Origin: Penium margaritaceum
Lineage: Eukaryota; Streptophyta; Zygnematophyceae; Desmidiales; Peniaceae
DNA length: 64,000 nt
Assembly: GCA_023375785.1 (NCBI GenBank)
Contig: SZWC01003874.1
Location: 96,392 to 160,391 of the forward strand
Direction: 5' to 3'
This document shows, in pieces, positions 11,265 to 21,949 of the stretch. A program made the position numbers and the translations under genes. The notes below the pieces were generated by a model that saw only the letters and a program-made list of their open reading frames with translations, was not told where the DNA came from and ran no database searches. Position 1 is the stretch's first letter. The number at the start of each line of letters is the position of its first letter.

Positions 11265-12010
11265 GCTGCTTGAATGTCGTTCGGTGGAGCCGACACACGC
11301 TGAGGCCCACTCACAGTTTGCTGGAGCCTCCTCCCTCCGGCGAAGCGCTCAGCTCCATCGGCAGGCCTCCTCGGCGGTGGGGCCGCCGGCGGTCACTGCC
11401 ACTGCAGATACTGTGTACATGCATCCAGTGCTGTCTCTGCTTCTGCCATTGCGTCTGCAGCATCATGCTGTGCCTAGGGTCCATGTCTCTTGCTGTGTGG
11501 CACTGTTTGGCATCACTCACTGTCGTAGGCACTTCCTGGGTTCGGGCAGCCGTAAATCTTTGCTACTATTTTTCTAGCTGATTCTGACCTCACGACTGCG
11601 TTCGCAGCATCGATATTATGGTATGGTCCAGTTTTCAGGCAAAACGGACGATGCCAGGTTTTGGGCTGTCGGGCGTCTGGCAGGGCTCACCGAGAAAACC
11701 CTGCCTGCCAGAAAATAGGTCTTGGACTATTTTCTGATTGACTGGTTAGCTGAGTAACAAGTTCTACACTAATGGGGGGGAGCTAGAACTTAGAGGAGTC
11801 TCCCATTGTTGCTCATTCTTCATTCCTTCAGTTTCCAATTGCTTTCTGGCACTAACACTGGCACGCGCATTTCTGAGTAACAAACCCGGAGCTTCCAGAC
11901 TTAGTCTCTAGAGAAGCAGACTGAGGGGGCAACAGACTCAAGCAACGAGCGTGGAAGTCTGCACGCTGCATCAACAACGCTGTTGCCCCAACTTGCTGCC
12001 TAGCGTTTCC
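11265..12010 (+). repeat. P1 5' LTR, second part
   Basis: Similar over its length to 19,004-19,761. Landmarks shared by both copies include CTTTGCT-CTATTTTTCTAGCTG, the GGTCCAGTTTTCAGGCAAAAC block and GGGGGGGAGCTAGAACTT. The exact 3' end is uncertain because the two copies diverge at AGCGTTTCC/AGCATTACC. B1 carries a related LTR near 42 kb in the other orientation. Confidence 0.85.
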
Positions 12011-12014
12011 TTGT

Positions 12015-12027
12015 TGGTATCAGAGCC
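12015..12027 (+). other. P1 primer-binding site
   Basis: TGGTATCAGAGCC is a perfect match to the site for the 3' end of plant-type initiator tRNA-Met and lies a few bases after the LTR. Confidence 0.9.
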
Positions 12028-12109
12028 AGACCATAGCAGTAGCAGCAGAAGACTGACGTACAGGTGCCAGACAACGCCGACGGACCTCCATACGTGCCAG
12101 TGCAGGGGA

Positions 12110-12218
12110 AATGCTGCCGGATGTTTTCCGGAAGCATTGACCCGCCTGGTGGCGGCGTCAGAATTTTTCCCATGGTGACTGGGCCCAGGGAAATGCTGCC
12201 GGATTTTTTCCGGCAGCA
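12110..12218 (+). promoter_or_regulatory. Duplicated leader hairpins of P1 (possible RNA packaging or dimer signal)
   Basis: Hairpin 1 has arms at 12,110-12,121 and 12,127-12,138 (AATGCTGCCGGA against TCCGGAAGCATT, one mismatch, 5-nt loop). Hairpin 2 has arms at 12,194-12,203 and 12,209-12,218 (TGCTGCCGGA against TCCGGCAGCA, perfect, T5 loop). Both are preceded by GGGGAAA or GGGAAA. They lie about 100 and 180 nt after the primer site, where retroelement packaging signals usually lie. The function is inferred. Confidence 0.45.
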
Positions 12219-12299
12219 CTCACCCCCACGCTTGACGCAAGGAGGTGAGCGGCAGGCCACATCAGGCGCTTGCTGGCCACAACGCACGCGGCTACGTCA

Positions 12300-12910
12300 T
12301 CTAGGTCTGACTGACAACAGCAGCCCGCAGCAGCAGCAGCAGCTTGCTGTAGCAGCGAGCAGTGGCAGCAGCAGCCAGCAGCAGCTGCACACAGCAGGAG
12401 CCGGCAGCAGCAGCAGCTCACAGTAGCAGCAGCCCGTAGCAGCAGCAGCAGCAGCGAGCAGCAGCCGACAGCTGTAGTAGCTCGTAGCAGCTCGCAGAAG
12501 CAACGACCGGTGGTAGCAGCAGCAGTTGTAGTGGATGCAGTGGCAGCTAGCAGCAGCAACAGCCGCAGCTACCCACAGCCCGCTGCTTGCTGCGAGCAGC
12601 AAGCTGCTGGCAGCAAGCTCACTGCTCGCAGCGAGCAGCGAGTAGGGAGCAGCGAGCAGCGAGCTCGCTGCTCGTGGCTCTTTGCTCGCAGCGAGTAGTG
12701 AGCTCGCTATGACGAGCAAAAAAAAACAACAAGATCCCCACCCTGCCAGCAGCCGCAGGAGCAGCAGCAGTAGCAGCAGTAGTAGCAACAACAGTAGTAG
12801 TAGCAGCAGCAGTAGCAGGAGCAGTAACAGCGGCTGAAGCAACAACGACTGCAGCCACGACAAAAGTAGCAACAGCAGCAGCAGCAATAGCAGCAACAGC
12901 GGCTACATCA
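12300..12910 (+). other. CAG-rich leader of P1
   Basis: Long CAG/CAGCAGTAG-type triplet tract before gag, with TAG and TGG scattered among CAG units. It opens spurious Leu-, Cys- or Ala-rich frames on the minus strand. It matches in character the leaders of Z (1-905) and H2 (60,740-61,300). Confidence 0.6.
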
Positions 12911-13112
12911 ACCGCAACTGACGTCCATGGCCGTCCGCTGATGTCACTGCCGCCGTCACTGCTGACTTCCTCAATAAAAAAAACAAAGTGGTAGTCTCAC
13001 ACACACCGTAGTAGCATCTGCTGACGTCAGTCATCCTCAGCTGACGTCACTGTTGACATAAGCAGCACACAATAGAGACAAAAAAAGGGGAAGAGAGGCA
13101 CCATAGTCCACT

Positions 13113-14330
13113 ATGGCTGACAGTCCATCTGAGGAGGGGTCCTCCTCTGTTGGGAAGACCCCCAGCCCCCCTTTCCTGTAGCAGCTGCAGCAGCTGCCGC
13201 AGCAGTGGCAGCAGTAGCAGCAGCAAGTGCAGCAGCAGTAGTAACAGCAGTAGCAGCAGCAGTAGTAGCCCTCTGGCGTCGTTGGCGGCAACCCTGACCC
13301 CCTGGCTCCTCTTCAGCAACAGCTTGCCGCCTTGACGCAGCAGCTTGCAGTGCTGCAGCCATTCGCCTCCCAGACTGCCACCAGTGCGCTGCCACCATTC
13401 ATTCTTCTAGGGCACGCCAACCCCGTTGTGTCCGCCGCCACGCATTACCTGGTGCAGCACCAGACTCGGCGCCTGCGGCAGACGGTGACCTCCGTCCTTG
13501 GCCCCACTCTGGGTGCCGGCCGCAGGCAGAAGGACTTTGAGATGCTGCCCCCGCCGCTTCAGGCCGGTGAGTAGTTCCGGAGTTGGGAGCTCAGCTTCCG
13601 GATCTGGGCACAAGGTGTGGGCCTGTGGGCATACTACACCCTCGCGTATGATCCCACCCAGGCCGACCAGTTGTATGACGCTGGTCGCGCCGTACGTGCC
13701 CTCGTCCCCGTCGCCCCTCCGGCTTCTCACCTGGCCCTAGAGCCTTTCCTCGGTGACTTCACCGCTGGTGCCACCCCAGACCTTGCATCCGCATGGCACG
13801 TCCTCACTCGTCCCCATCGCCTGTCTAGCAATGTTGAGACCAGCCGTCTGCTGCGAGAGTTCAACTCCCTACACATGGGGGAGACCAAGACGGTCACCGC
13901 CTAGTGGCAGCGGGCGGAGGACATCCTTCGTCGCATCGGCACCTCTGCCCCACCCCCTCTGGTCGCGCTCCTCACCATCAAGTGTGGTGCCACCGACGCG
14001 TGCACGAACGTCTTCGTGCATTACTCCTAGGACGTCCTCTCCACCATGGCGGCCCAAGGCACCCTCATGCCTTGGGCATACGAGCTCTTCGTCCGCATTG
14101 AGGAAGCTCGTCTGGAGTCCCGACTCCAATGCACGGAGGCTCTCGCCTCCCCTGCCATCGCCTCCGTGGCCTTCGCTTCCCCCGCCGCAGCTACCTCATC
14201 GTTGTTGAGGAAGAAGAAGCGCCGAAACAAGAAAGACAAGGGTCAGCAGCAGCAGAAGCAGCAGCCGTCGGCCGGGTCCAGCGGTGGTGGCTCGGTCTGC
14301 CACAACTGTGGCCAGCCCGGGCACGGGTAG
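13113..14330 (+). pseudogene. P1 gag (broken, with poly-Gln tract full of stops)
   Basis: ATG at 13,113 opens MADSPSEEGSSSVGKTPSPP. A polyglutamine tract follows (about 13,180-13,270) in which several CAG codons are now TAG and one position is TAA. The capsid-like part has FEMLPPPLQAGE, FRSWELSFRIWAQGVGLWAYY and WQRAEDILRRIG, and the end has a basic Ser/Lys stretch and a zinc knuckle (CHNCGQPGHG) lacking its last cysteine. Further in-frame stops: 13,572-13,574, 13,902-13,904, 14,028-14,030 and 14,328-14,330. Role: packaging of element RNA; the gene is dead. Confidence 0.8.
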
Positions 14331-16230
14331 TACACGTACCCTCTCCCGATGGACAAGACATGCATCATCGCCACCGTTTGTTGCCAGAGGAAGCGCCGTC
14401 TTGCCTCTTCCGCCGTAGTTGTTGCCGGCCCTGATGCCTCGGCCTCGTCCAGCATCTCCACCACTCCGACAGCTCCGCCAGTCCAACAGACACCCGCGCC
14501 GCAGGAGCACCATCCGCAGCCGTCGGCGCCTCCGTTTCCTTCACCGGGCTCCGGTGCCGTCACTCCGCACTCGGTCTACACTGCCAGGCCGTCCTCCCGT
14601 GAGCGTCAGCTGGAGCAGTTCATCGCGCTCCAGCTCGGCCTGCGTCGTCCTCCCCCCCCGGGAAGGGCGAGTTGCGTCACCTCCTGTTCTCCTGCCCAGC
14701 CCTGCATGACTGAGACTGAGCTGCGGTCGTGTCCCGTTTCCTCGTCTGTCTCATCGTCCCCCGTGGTCTCCTCTACTCCCTTCCATGACGACGTTACGTG
14801 GCTTGATGATTGGCAGTCTCGGTTCGTGCCCCCTTCCACTGCATCCGCGTCTCTTGCTTGCTGTCATGTGACCGTTAGCGATCTGGCCGCCCCGGTCCAG
14901 GACCCTACTAAGACCTGGATCATCGACTCCGGGGTCACGCATCACATGACGGCCTCCCGTGAGGCCTTTAGTATGCTCGGTCCTGTTGGCAATGTTTCCA
15001 GTGTCCGGACGGGCTCCGGACAGGTGTTGCCTGTCCGCAGTGTCGGTGTCGTTCGTTTCCGTGGTCCTGCCGGTGATGTCTTTTTGACCGATGTCCTCTT
15101 CGTCCCAGGTCTCGAGCTCAGCCTCCTTTCCGTCACTGTCCTTGACCGCATGAGCATGGAAGTTGTGCACTCGCGTAGTGTTGGCACTGTTTCGTTGCGT
15201 CCGTGTGGTCTTGTCGTACTGCACGCTACCGCCCGTGGCAACCTGTAGTATGCACCTCGTCTATCCTCCTCTCTTTCCATCTCCTCCCCGTCGGCCGCCA
15301 CAGGCCATGTGTTTGTCACCAGCATGCTCTCTCCTCACCACACCCGCCTCTTGCACCGTCGCCTTTGCCACGTCCACTCTGTTGTTGTAGATAGCATCCT
15401 CTGCACCCAGCGGGCCAAGGGCCTTGACCCCGAGACTTTCCCTCGCCTGTGCCCCACAGAGTGCATTGATTGCGCTCGGGGCAAGATGCACCGGTCCACA
15501 TACCCTTCGTCTTCATCCAGTGCATCCGCCCCTCTTGACCTGGTCCATTCTGATGTCACAGGTCCAATCCCCACCGAGTCTTTCGGAGAGCATGGCCGCT
15601 ATGTCCTCACCCTTAGTGACGACTATTCTCGCTACCGCTGGGTCTTCTGCCTTCGGCAGTAGAGCGATGTCGCCCGAGCCATCCAGGACTGGCTTGTCCT
15701 TGCGGAGTGCAAGTGTGGTCACTCTCTTCGTCGCTTTCGCTCTGATCACGGTGGTGAGTACATGGGTGAGACCACGACCTTTCTCACCTTCTACGGTATC
15801 CACCATGAGACGTTTGAGCCCTACACGCCCGCCCAGAACGGCGTCTCCAAACGGTGGAACTGTACCATGGCCGACGCCGTGCGCACCATGCGGGTTGAGT
15901 CTGGTCTCTCTGATTGCTTCTATTTTGAAGCCATGGCCTACATGACATGGGTGTGGAACCGGATTCCCCACAGTCCCCTTCCCCGCCAGTCCATGTCGTA
16001 CGAGCATTGGTGCGGTCAGCGCGCTGACCTCCGCCCGGCTCACGTTTGGGGTTGCGTGGCCATTGTGTGGTTTCCCGTCCTGCAGCAGGGCAGCAAGCTC
16101 GCCCCCCACGGAATTCCTTGCACCTTCCTCGGTGTCTCTCGTCAGTCCAAGGCCTCGCGCTTCTGGGATCCATCCCGGCACTGCATCGTCGAGTCCGCGA
16201 TGCCCTCTTCTTCGAGGGCTTGTCTCCTCG
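14331..16230 (+). pseudogene. P1 protease and integrase (broken)
   Basis: Same frame as gag. Protease motif TWIIDSGVTHHM at about 14,915-14,950 (DSG kept). The GAG-pre-integrase zinc module spans about 15,345-15,490 (LLHRRLCHVH, CIDCARGK). Integrase follows: LVHSDVTGPIP, FRSDHGGEY, TPAQNGVSKRWNCTMAD. In-frame stops at 15,246-15,248 (a TAG where B1 has Trp in NLWHVTRL) and 15,660-15,662. A one-base loss near 16,195 shifts the frame; the continuation is DALFFEGLSPRDL. Confidence 0.9.
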
Positions 16231-16338
16231 CGACCTCATTTGCTTTGGCTTGTCCGTGTTTATCCTATCGTGTGGAGGAGTGGTGAGTCTGTCCTCTGTC
16301 CTGCCGCTTTCGGGTGACACATCCCTTAGTCCCTTTGA

Positions 16339-16912
16339 GCCGGCAGCCCCAGTAGCGTCCACTGGCCCCTCCGGGCCGGCAGCCCCAGTCGCATCCACCG
16401 GCCCCTCCGGGCCGGTAGCCCCAGTCGCGTCTACTGGCCCCTCCAGGCCAGCAGTCCCAGTCGCGTCCACTGGCCCCTCCGGGCCGGCAGCCCCAGTTGC
16501 ATCCACTGGCCCCTCCGAGCCAGCAGCCCCAGTCGCGTCCACTGGCCCCTCCGGGCCGGCAGTCCTAGTCGCATCCACTGGCCCCTCCGGGTCGGCAGCC
16601 CCAGTCGCGTCCACTAGCCCCTCCGAGCCAGCAGCCCCAGTCGCGTCCACTGGCCCCTCCGGGCCAACAGCCCCAGTTGCTTCCATTGGCCCCTCCGGGC
16701 CAGCACCCCTTGTCGCATCCACTGGCCCATCCGGGCCGGCAGCCCCAGTAGCGTCCATTGGCCGCTCTGGGCCGGTAGCTCCAGTCGCGTCCACTGGCCC
16801 CTCCGGGTCGGCAGCCCCGGTTGCATCCGCTGGCCCCTCCGGGCCAGCAACCCTAGTTGCATCCGCTGGCCCCTCCGGGCTAGCCGCCCTGTCTTCCTCC
16901 GTTGGCCCATCG
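16339..16912 (+). repeat. 36-bp minisatellite in the P1 integrase-RT linker, 16 units
   Basis: Tandem 12-residue units of the form GPSGPAAPVAST, 16 counted, all in frame with pol. Most differences are single-base changes, for example VAST to VASI or VASA and GPSG to GPSE. The same DNA is open on the opposite strand over about 1 kb, which is a by-product of the repeat. In copia elements the stretch between integrase and RT is variable and Ser/Pro-rich, so expansion here is tolerated. Confidence 0.9.
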
Positions 16913-18805
16913 GACTCAGTGCCATCCCCTGCCCTGCCATGCTACACACGTGGCCCAGGCAGCAGCCTCCGACCCAAGCCGTCGGTGAGCGCGCAAACCG
17001 TCGTACCGCGCTCCGTGGCGCCTCGACCCCCTGTGGCTCGACATGTCTCCTCCACTCCCACAGTCGTGAGTGGGGATCCTGGCTCCAAGGCCCTTGGCCT
17101 GACCACCTCGGTCATCATTGCAGACCTTCACCCGGGCTCCGCACTGGGCTACGTCATGCTTCATCACGAGCATCGGCACACTGTCGTGGCTGCACTCGCG
17201 CGCATCCCACCTGCACACGCTCTCTTAGTCCGCTCTAGAGCACGCCCGGAGGACCCAGCCACCCTGCGCGAGGCACGAGCCTCTCGTGAGGCCGCACACT
17301 CGGACGCTGCCTGTGCCGATGAGCTCGTTGCCATCCGACAGCACCACGTGTATGACCTCATCGACCTTCCTCCAGGTCGGAAGGCCACTGGCGCCAAGTG
17401 GATCTTTTGGCGCAAGTGGAAGCCCAACGTGTCCTTGGACAAGTACAAGGCCCGACTCACAGCCAAGGGGTTTTCCCAGTTCCCTGGAGTCGATTACGAC
17501 CAGATCTTTGCCCCAGTTGGCTTATTCTCTTCTAGCCAGGCGCTCTTCAGCCTGGTTGCCCAGCATTGGTGGGCATTGCATCAGATGGACGTGAGCAACG
17601 CTTTTCTCCATGGCTCACTGGAGGGTGAGGAGCTCTACATGGTGCAGCCCCCAGGCTTTGACGATGGCACTGGGAGCGTTTGGCGGCTGCGGAAGGCCCT
17701 CTATGGCCTGAAATAGTCGCCTCGGTGCCGGAACCAGGAGATCAGCAGCATGCTCCTTCACGGCGGGCTCCAGCGCACCACCGCTGACCCCGCACTGTGT
17801 GTCAGTCTGCGAGGCCAGACTTTCACTGCTATTCTGGTTTATGTCAACGATCGCCTCATCGTGTCGCCAGACACGGCTGCCATCCATTGTGTCAAGGACT
17901 TGCTGCACGCCGCCTTCCAGATGAAGGATCTCGGATCTGCCTGAGTCTTCCTGGGCATGGAGCTCGAGCATGATCGCTCCCAGGGTGTCCTGCACATCCA
18001 CCAGGCTGCCTATGTGCAGACTCTGTTTACCCGCTTTGCGAAGGACCTGCCACTTGTGCCGAGCAAATCTTCACCCATGTCACCTGATGGCCAGGTGAAG
18101 CTGAAAAATCCTGACCCAGCTGTGGGGGAGCCAGTTGAAGTGACCACATGCCTTCGAGTCATCGGGTCATTGATGTTCATGGCGATGACGACGCGCCCAG
18201 ACATCGCGTACGTCGTCAACCTACTTGCCCAGTTTTCTTAGGATTCGCGTCACCTCCACTTCGAGGCCGCGATCCGAGTACTACGCTATGTCGTCTCGAC
18301 TCCTCAGCGAGGTCTCATATTCCGCCGCCAACCGTCTGTTGTCGCGGTAGGCTACACCGACAGTGACTGGGCCGGCAGTCCGGACGGTAAGAGTCGCACA
18401 AGCTGGATCTTTCTGATTGGCGGCACAACTGTGTCCTGGCGCAATGGCAAACAGGGGTGCATTGCATGCAGCACTGCTGAGGCTGAGTACGTGGCCCTTG
18501 GCTCAGGCGCGTGTGAGAGTGTGTGGTTGCGTTGTCTGTTGTCTGAGTTACGTCAGTCTGTCGCATCCATCAGGTTGCATTATGACAATGATAGTCCCAT
18601 GGCCATCGTCAACAATGACGGCATGCATCACACACGCACAAAGCACATCAACGTTGAGTATCACTACGTGTGTTCGTTGTTGCATGACAGCAGCATCAGC
18701 ATCGTGTGGGTTGGGACATCACGGCAACTGGCTGACTTCTTGACCAAGGCACTGAAGCGCGACTCGTTCGAGAAGGCTGTGAGTTCGGTTGGCGTGCGTC
18801 CGTGA
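16913..18805 (+). pseudogene. P1 reverse transcriptase and RNase H (broken)
   Basis: RT motifs: GAKWIFWRKWKPNVSLDKYK, ARLTAKGFSQFPGVDYDQ, HQMDVSNAFLHG, WRLRKALYGLK. The active site at about 17,840-17,850 reads YVND instead of YVDD. Connection and RNase H follow: [65 protein letters not shown] and a TGA end at 18,803-18,805. Internal stops: TAG 17,714-17,716 at the conserved Gln of GLKQSPR, TGA 17,942-17,944 at the Arg of ARVFLG, TAG 18,239-18,241 at the Gln of QFSQ. Confidence 0.9.
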
Positions 18806-18912
18806 GTGACTTTCTTTGTCCCTGCGTGCGTCTCTGCGTGCCCTGGGGAAGTCTGGTTGTTGAGTGTGTCTCTGTCCACACATGTGCACTACGCCTGTGA
18901 GTCATGGGAGAG

Positions 18913-19761
18913 TGTTGGTTTTCGTGCATCTCTCATTGTACTCTGTTGTGTCCTCCCGGCTTGTGTACATCGGCGTGCAGATGACTGACGGAGAGACTCG
19001 ACGCTGCTGGATTGTCGTTCGGTGGAGCCAACGCACGCTGAGAACCACTCACAGTTCGCTGGAGCCTCCTCCCTCCGGCGAGAAGCTCAGCTCCATCAGT
19101 AGGCCTCCTTGGCGGTCAGGCCGCCGGCGGTCACTTCCACTACAGATGCTGTCTACATGCACCCAGCGCTGTCTCTGGTTGTGCCATTGCGTCTGCAGCA
19201 TCATGCTGTGCCTAGGGTCCATGTCTCTTGCTGTGTGGCACTGTTTGGCATCACAGACTGTCGTAGGTACTTCCTGGGTTCGGGCAGCCGTAACTCTTTG
19301 CTGCTATTTTTCTAGCTGATTCTGACCGCACGACTGCATTTGCAGCGTTGGTATTATGGTATGGTCCAGTTTTCAGGCAAAACGGACGACGCCCAGGTTT
19401 TGGGCTGTCGGGCGTCTGGCGATGCTCACCGAGAAAACCCTGCCTGCCGGAAAATAGGTCTAGGACTATTTTCTGATTGGCTGGTTAGCTGAGTAACAAG
19501 TTCTACACTAGTGGGGGGGAGCTAGAACTTGGAGGGGTCTCCCATTGTTGCTCATTCTTCATTCCTAATCAGTTACTTTCAGTTTCCAGCTGCTTTCTGG
19601 CGCTAAAACTGGCGCGCGCATTTCTGAGTAACAAACCCAGAGCTTCTAGACTTAGTCTCTAGAGCAGCAGACTGAGGGGGCAGCAGATTTAAGCAACGAG
19701 CGTGGAAGCCTGCACGATGTATCAACAACGCTGCTGCCCCAACTTGGTGCCTAGCATTACC
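18913..19761 (+). repeat. P1 3' LTR
   Basis: Starts TGTTGG directly after the purine tract ATGGGAGAG (18,904-18,912) and pairs with 2,916-3,002 plus 11,265-12,010. The flanking DNA at 19,762 returns to the H1 RT gene. Confidence 0.85.
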
Positions 19762-19924
19762 TTCTGCCTCAGCCTTTGACGGTAAACCCACTTGGCGAAC
19801 ACCGCCTTCCGACCTGGTGGTAGATCCACTAATTTGTAGCTCTTGTCGCATGGCCTTCTTCCACAGAGTGGAGTCAGTGACACTGAGTGCATAACGAATT
19901 GTCAGAGGTTCAGGTGGGAGTGGG
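19762..19924 (-). pseudogene. H1 copia RT, N-terminal piece
   Basis: Minus-strand fragment with LPPEPLTIRYALSVTDST, LWKKAMRQEL, then after a frame change KLVDLPPGRKAVFAKWVYRQ. It matches the start of M1's RT (LPPESLTV, SPLWEQAMKAEL, VDLPPSRKAVAAKWVYRR). It is bounded by C1 on the right and P1 on the left, and joins 25,642 and 2,917 when both are removed. Confidence 0.85.
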
Positions 19925-20475
19925 TGTTATACTGAGCAAAACGTATGTGGTTCAAAGGGATAAGGTGCGGAGTAGTAGACCATTCAAGAAATTGGGATAA
20001 ATGGATAATTTGTATTAAGCCGTAAGTGTACTTTGATGACAAGTGTCGGACAAGTCAAGCACATACGTACATTGACGAGGATCACAATAAGGCATATGTT
20101 GGGTCCTCGGCGCTCGAGCTGAGCGACACGTGCAAGGTCGTGCCGTGAGTGGCTGCTTCCAGAAGCTCCACCGAGAAGTCGGGGGGCTTCGAGAAATTGA
20201 GGCTCGGTTTTATGAAAGTCTAGCGCCATGGAGAATTCGACCGAACAGTATCAAAACATCGATACAGTTCGCAATGCTTCTGTCGACCATTCTAGAAAGT
20301 GGTCGAAGTTGTCAGAACCGTCTGGAACGGAACACTGGAGGTCAGGGCAGGTGGCCAAAATACCCTTGGCCGATCCGCGCAAAAGTGGCAGTTCGACGCA
20401 CGGTGAGCCTTAAATGTAAGGACATAAATGTCCAATCGCGGAGTTTAGGTACTCGTATACGTTAGGGACATAATA
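19925..20475 (-). repeat. C1 3' LTR
   Basis: Direct repeat of 25,114-25,641. Shared landmarks include AATGGATAATTTGTA, GTACTTTGATGACAAGTGTC and TGGCCGATC. The adjacent minus-strand purine tract AAAAGGAGAGGAA lies at about 20,476-20,488. Confidence 0.9.
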
Positions 20476-20509
20476 ATTCCTCTCCTTTTAGCAATGACGT
20501 CCCGACATG

Positions 20510-20645
20510 TAGGCTGGTGATGACGGTAGTAACAGTCGATCAGATGATGGACGTCTCGGAGGTTTTCGTAGGGCTCCCAGCTGTTGTGTCCAGCGTCGTA
20601 GCCGTGCCACATGACCAGATACTTGGTCGTTTTCCCATGGCGTCA
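20510..20645 (-). pseudogene. C1 integrase C-terminal chromodomain
   Basis: Minus-strand segment HGKTTKYLVMWHGYDAGHNS followed by WEPYENLRDVHHLIDCYY. The pattern YLV-W-GY-----SWEP is diagnostic of a chromodomain, which in chromoviruses binds modified histone H3 and steers insertion to heterochromatin. A TGA at 20,643-20,645 sits just before it at a likely Arg codon. Confidence 0.85.
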
Positions 20646-20719
20646 CTGACAGAGGATGTCTCCAATCATGTAATCAATATCCCCGTCCACTTGGATAGGA
20701 GGTGGAGGTACGACGTCTA

Positions 20720-21830
20720 TGCCGGGGAAGTTCTCGTTGGGATCTCAGTAGTGCTTGAGCTTGCTAATGTGGAATAGCGGGTGGATTCCCATGTTGTCAG
20801 GCAGGCGAAGGGGAGCGACGAGAGGGATTTGCATACGCTTGATATCAAATGCTCCCAATCATTGGGATTTAACCTTAACAAAGTCCTGGGCACGAAGTTT
20901 GATGTTCGTTGAGCTGACGACGCAAGGGTTTGTCGTGTCTTTGGAGAAATCCCTGCGGTGAATGTCGGCTGCAGGAATGTTTCTCTGGCTTTGCAGTCCT
21001 GCTGGTGTGGTGGGAAGTTTGCCTTAGAAAACTTGGAACAAATTTTATCCGTGGAAGTGGTGGAGTTGTATGCGCGATTGGCGATCGACAAATTGGCTGC
21101 CTCATTGGTGCCGTGCGGCTCGCATGAAGTGCGGAGACGTTGTTCGAGCATCTGATTGGCCCGCTCGGTTTGAACTTCGGTTTGAGAAATAAACGCCGTT
21201 GGTAGCCGGATCCGACTGCCATAATGCGTCATCAATTTGTGCCAGAAGCGGCTAGTGAAGCGGTCGTTTCTGTCGTTGATGATGGTGTATGGCACGCCAT
21301 GAAGCCGTACGTTCTGGTTTAAGAACAGCCGCGCTGTCCCTTCTACGGTGACATTCCGAAGAAGTGTGACATTTTTGAAACCCTGTCCACCACCTCGAGG
21401 ATGGTGTCGTAACCCTCGGGAGAGGCGGGCAATCCCGTCACAAAGTTCATGCTGATATCGACCCACGGCTCCCTCAGAACAGGGAGTGGTTGGAGTAGAC
21501 ATAGTAACCTCGTGTGACGAGATTTTTACCGTTGACAGGTGTCGCATAATTTGTAGAAGGCTGCCATGTCGGCTCCATTCTATCCCACCAGTAATACTTC
21601 GTCAACTTCTTCGGCCTCTTGTCCTCGCCGAAGTGTCCACCTGGGCCAGTGTCAAAGCATTCCTCCAATGTGACGACTTGATGAGAGGATCACCGTTCAC
21701 AGTAGGGGTCATCAAACTAGAACTTGATTTTGTCATACTCACCAAACTCTTCGTAATCCTTCGCGGAGAACCTTGCAAGATAGGAGACTTGTTTGACAAG
21801 TACCGTGTTGATCTCACCCATTAGCTCCGA
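20720..21830 (-). pseudogene. C1 integrase core and zinc region (broken)
   Basis: Minus-strand remnants: LHGVPYTIINDRNDRFTSRF (the second catalytic Asp region, normally SDRD-xxFTS), HYGSRIRLPTAFISQTEVQT, ERANQMLEQRLR, and upstream pieces containing FGEDKRPKKLTKYYWWDRM. Fragments are in different frames. Confidence 0.75.
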
Positions 21831-21949
21831 TCGCTGACTTAGAGTATCCACTAGATTTGTCTTTCCAGGTCGGTACTCGATGTCGTCGTCGAAGTTGAAC
21901 TCGAGGAAATCCATCCATCGACTTCTTCGATGACTCAGATTTGGCTGAG

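Larger units (their letters stand above)
2916..19761 (+). mobile_element. Copia LTR retrotransposon P1 (contains nested M1)
   Basis: Plus-strand element: 5' LTR (2,916-3,002 plus 11,265 to about 12,010), primer site 12,015-12,027, CAG-rich leader, gag, protease, integrase, RT, RNase H, purine tract, 3' LTR (18,913-19,761). It sits inside the H1 RT gene. TTCTG occurs on both flanks (2,913-2,917 and 19,762-19,766); because the LTR probably starts at the TG of TGTTGG, the duplication could also be read one or two bases differently. M1 is inserted within its left LTR. The coding region carries many stops and one frameshift, so P1 is dead. Confidence 0.85.

Noticed and set aside
2918-12010. Reading 11,265-12,010 as a separate complete LTR and 2,916-3,002 as the 3' end of another element (tandem three-LTR array)
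   Set aside because: The two pieces together match the full P1 3' LTR, so one LTR split by M1 is simpler.
12297-12896. Poly-Leu minus-strand frame resembling a signal peptide or membrane protein
   Set aside because: A product of the CAG/CTG leader of P1; no complexity beyond the triplet repeat.
15784-16794. 336-codon minus-strand frame with Gly-Pro/Asp-Ala-Thr repeats (collagen-like)
   Set aside because: It is the reverse of the P1 minisatellite; the plus frame belongs to pol and has conserved domains on both sides.
13113-18805. A variant genetic code with TAG/TAA read as Gln, suggested by TAG inside poly-Gln tracts and in conserved Gln positions
   Set aside because: TGA also replaces Arg and TAG also replaces Trp in the same elements; the kinase exon of 390 codons has no internal TAG or TAA; the intact TG1 frame ends with TAG next to its purine tract; and CAG-to-TAG changes are equally common in non-coding CAG tracts.
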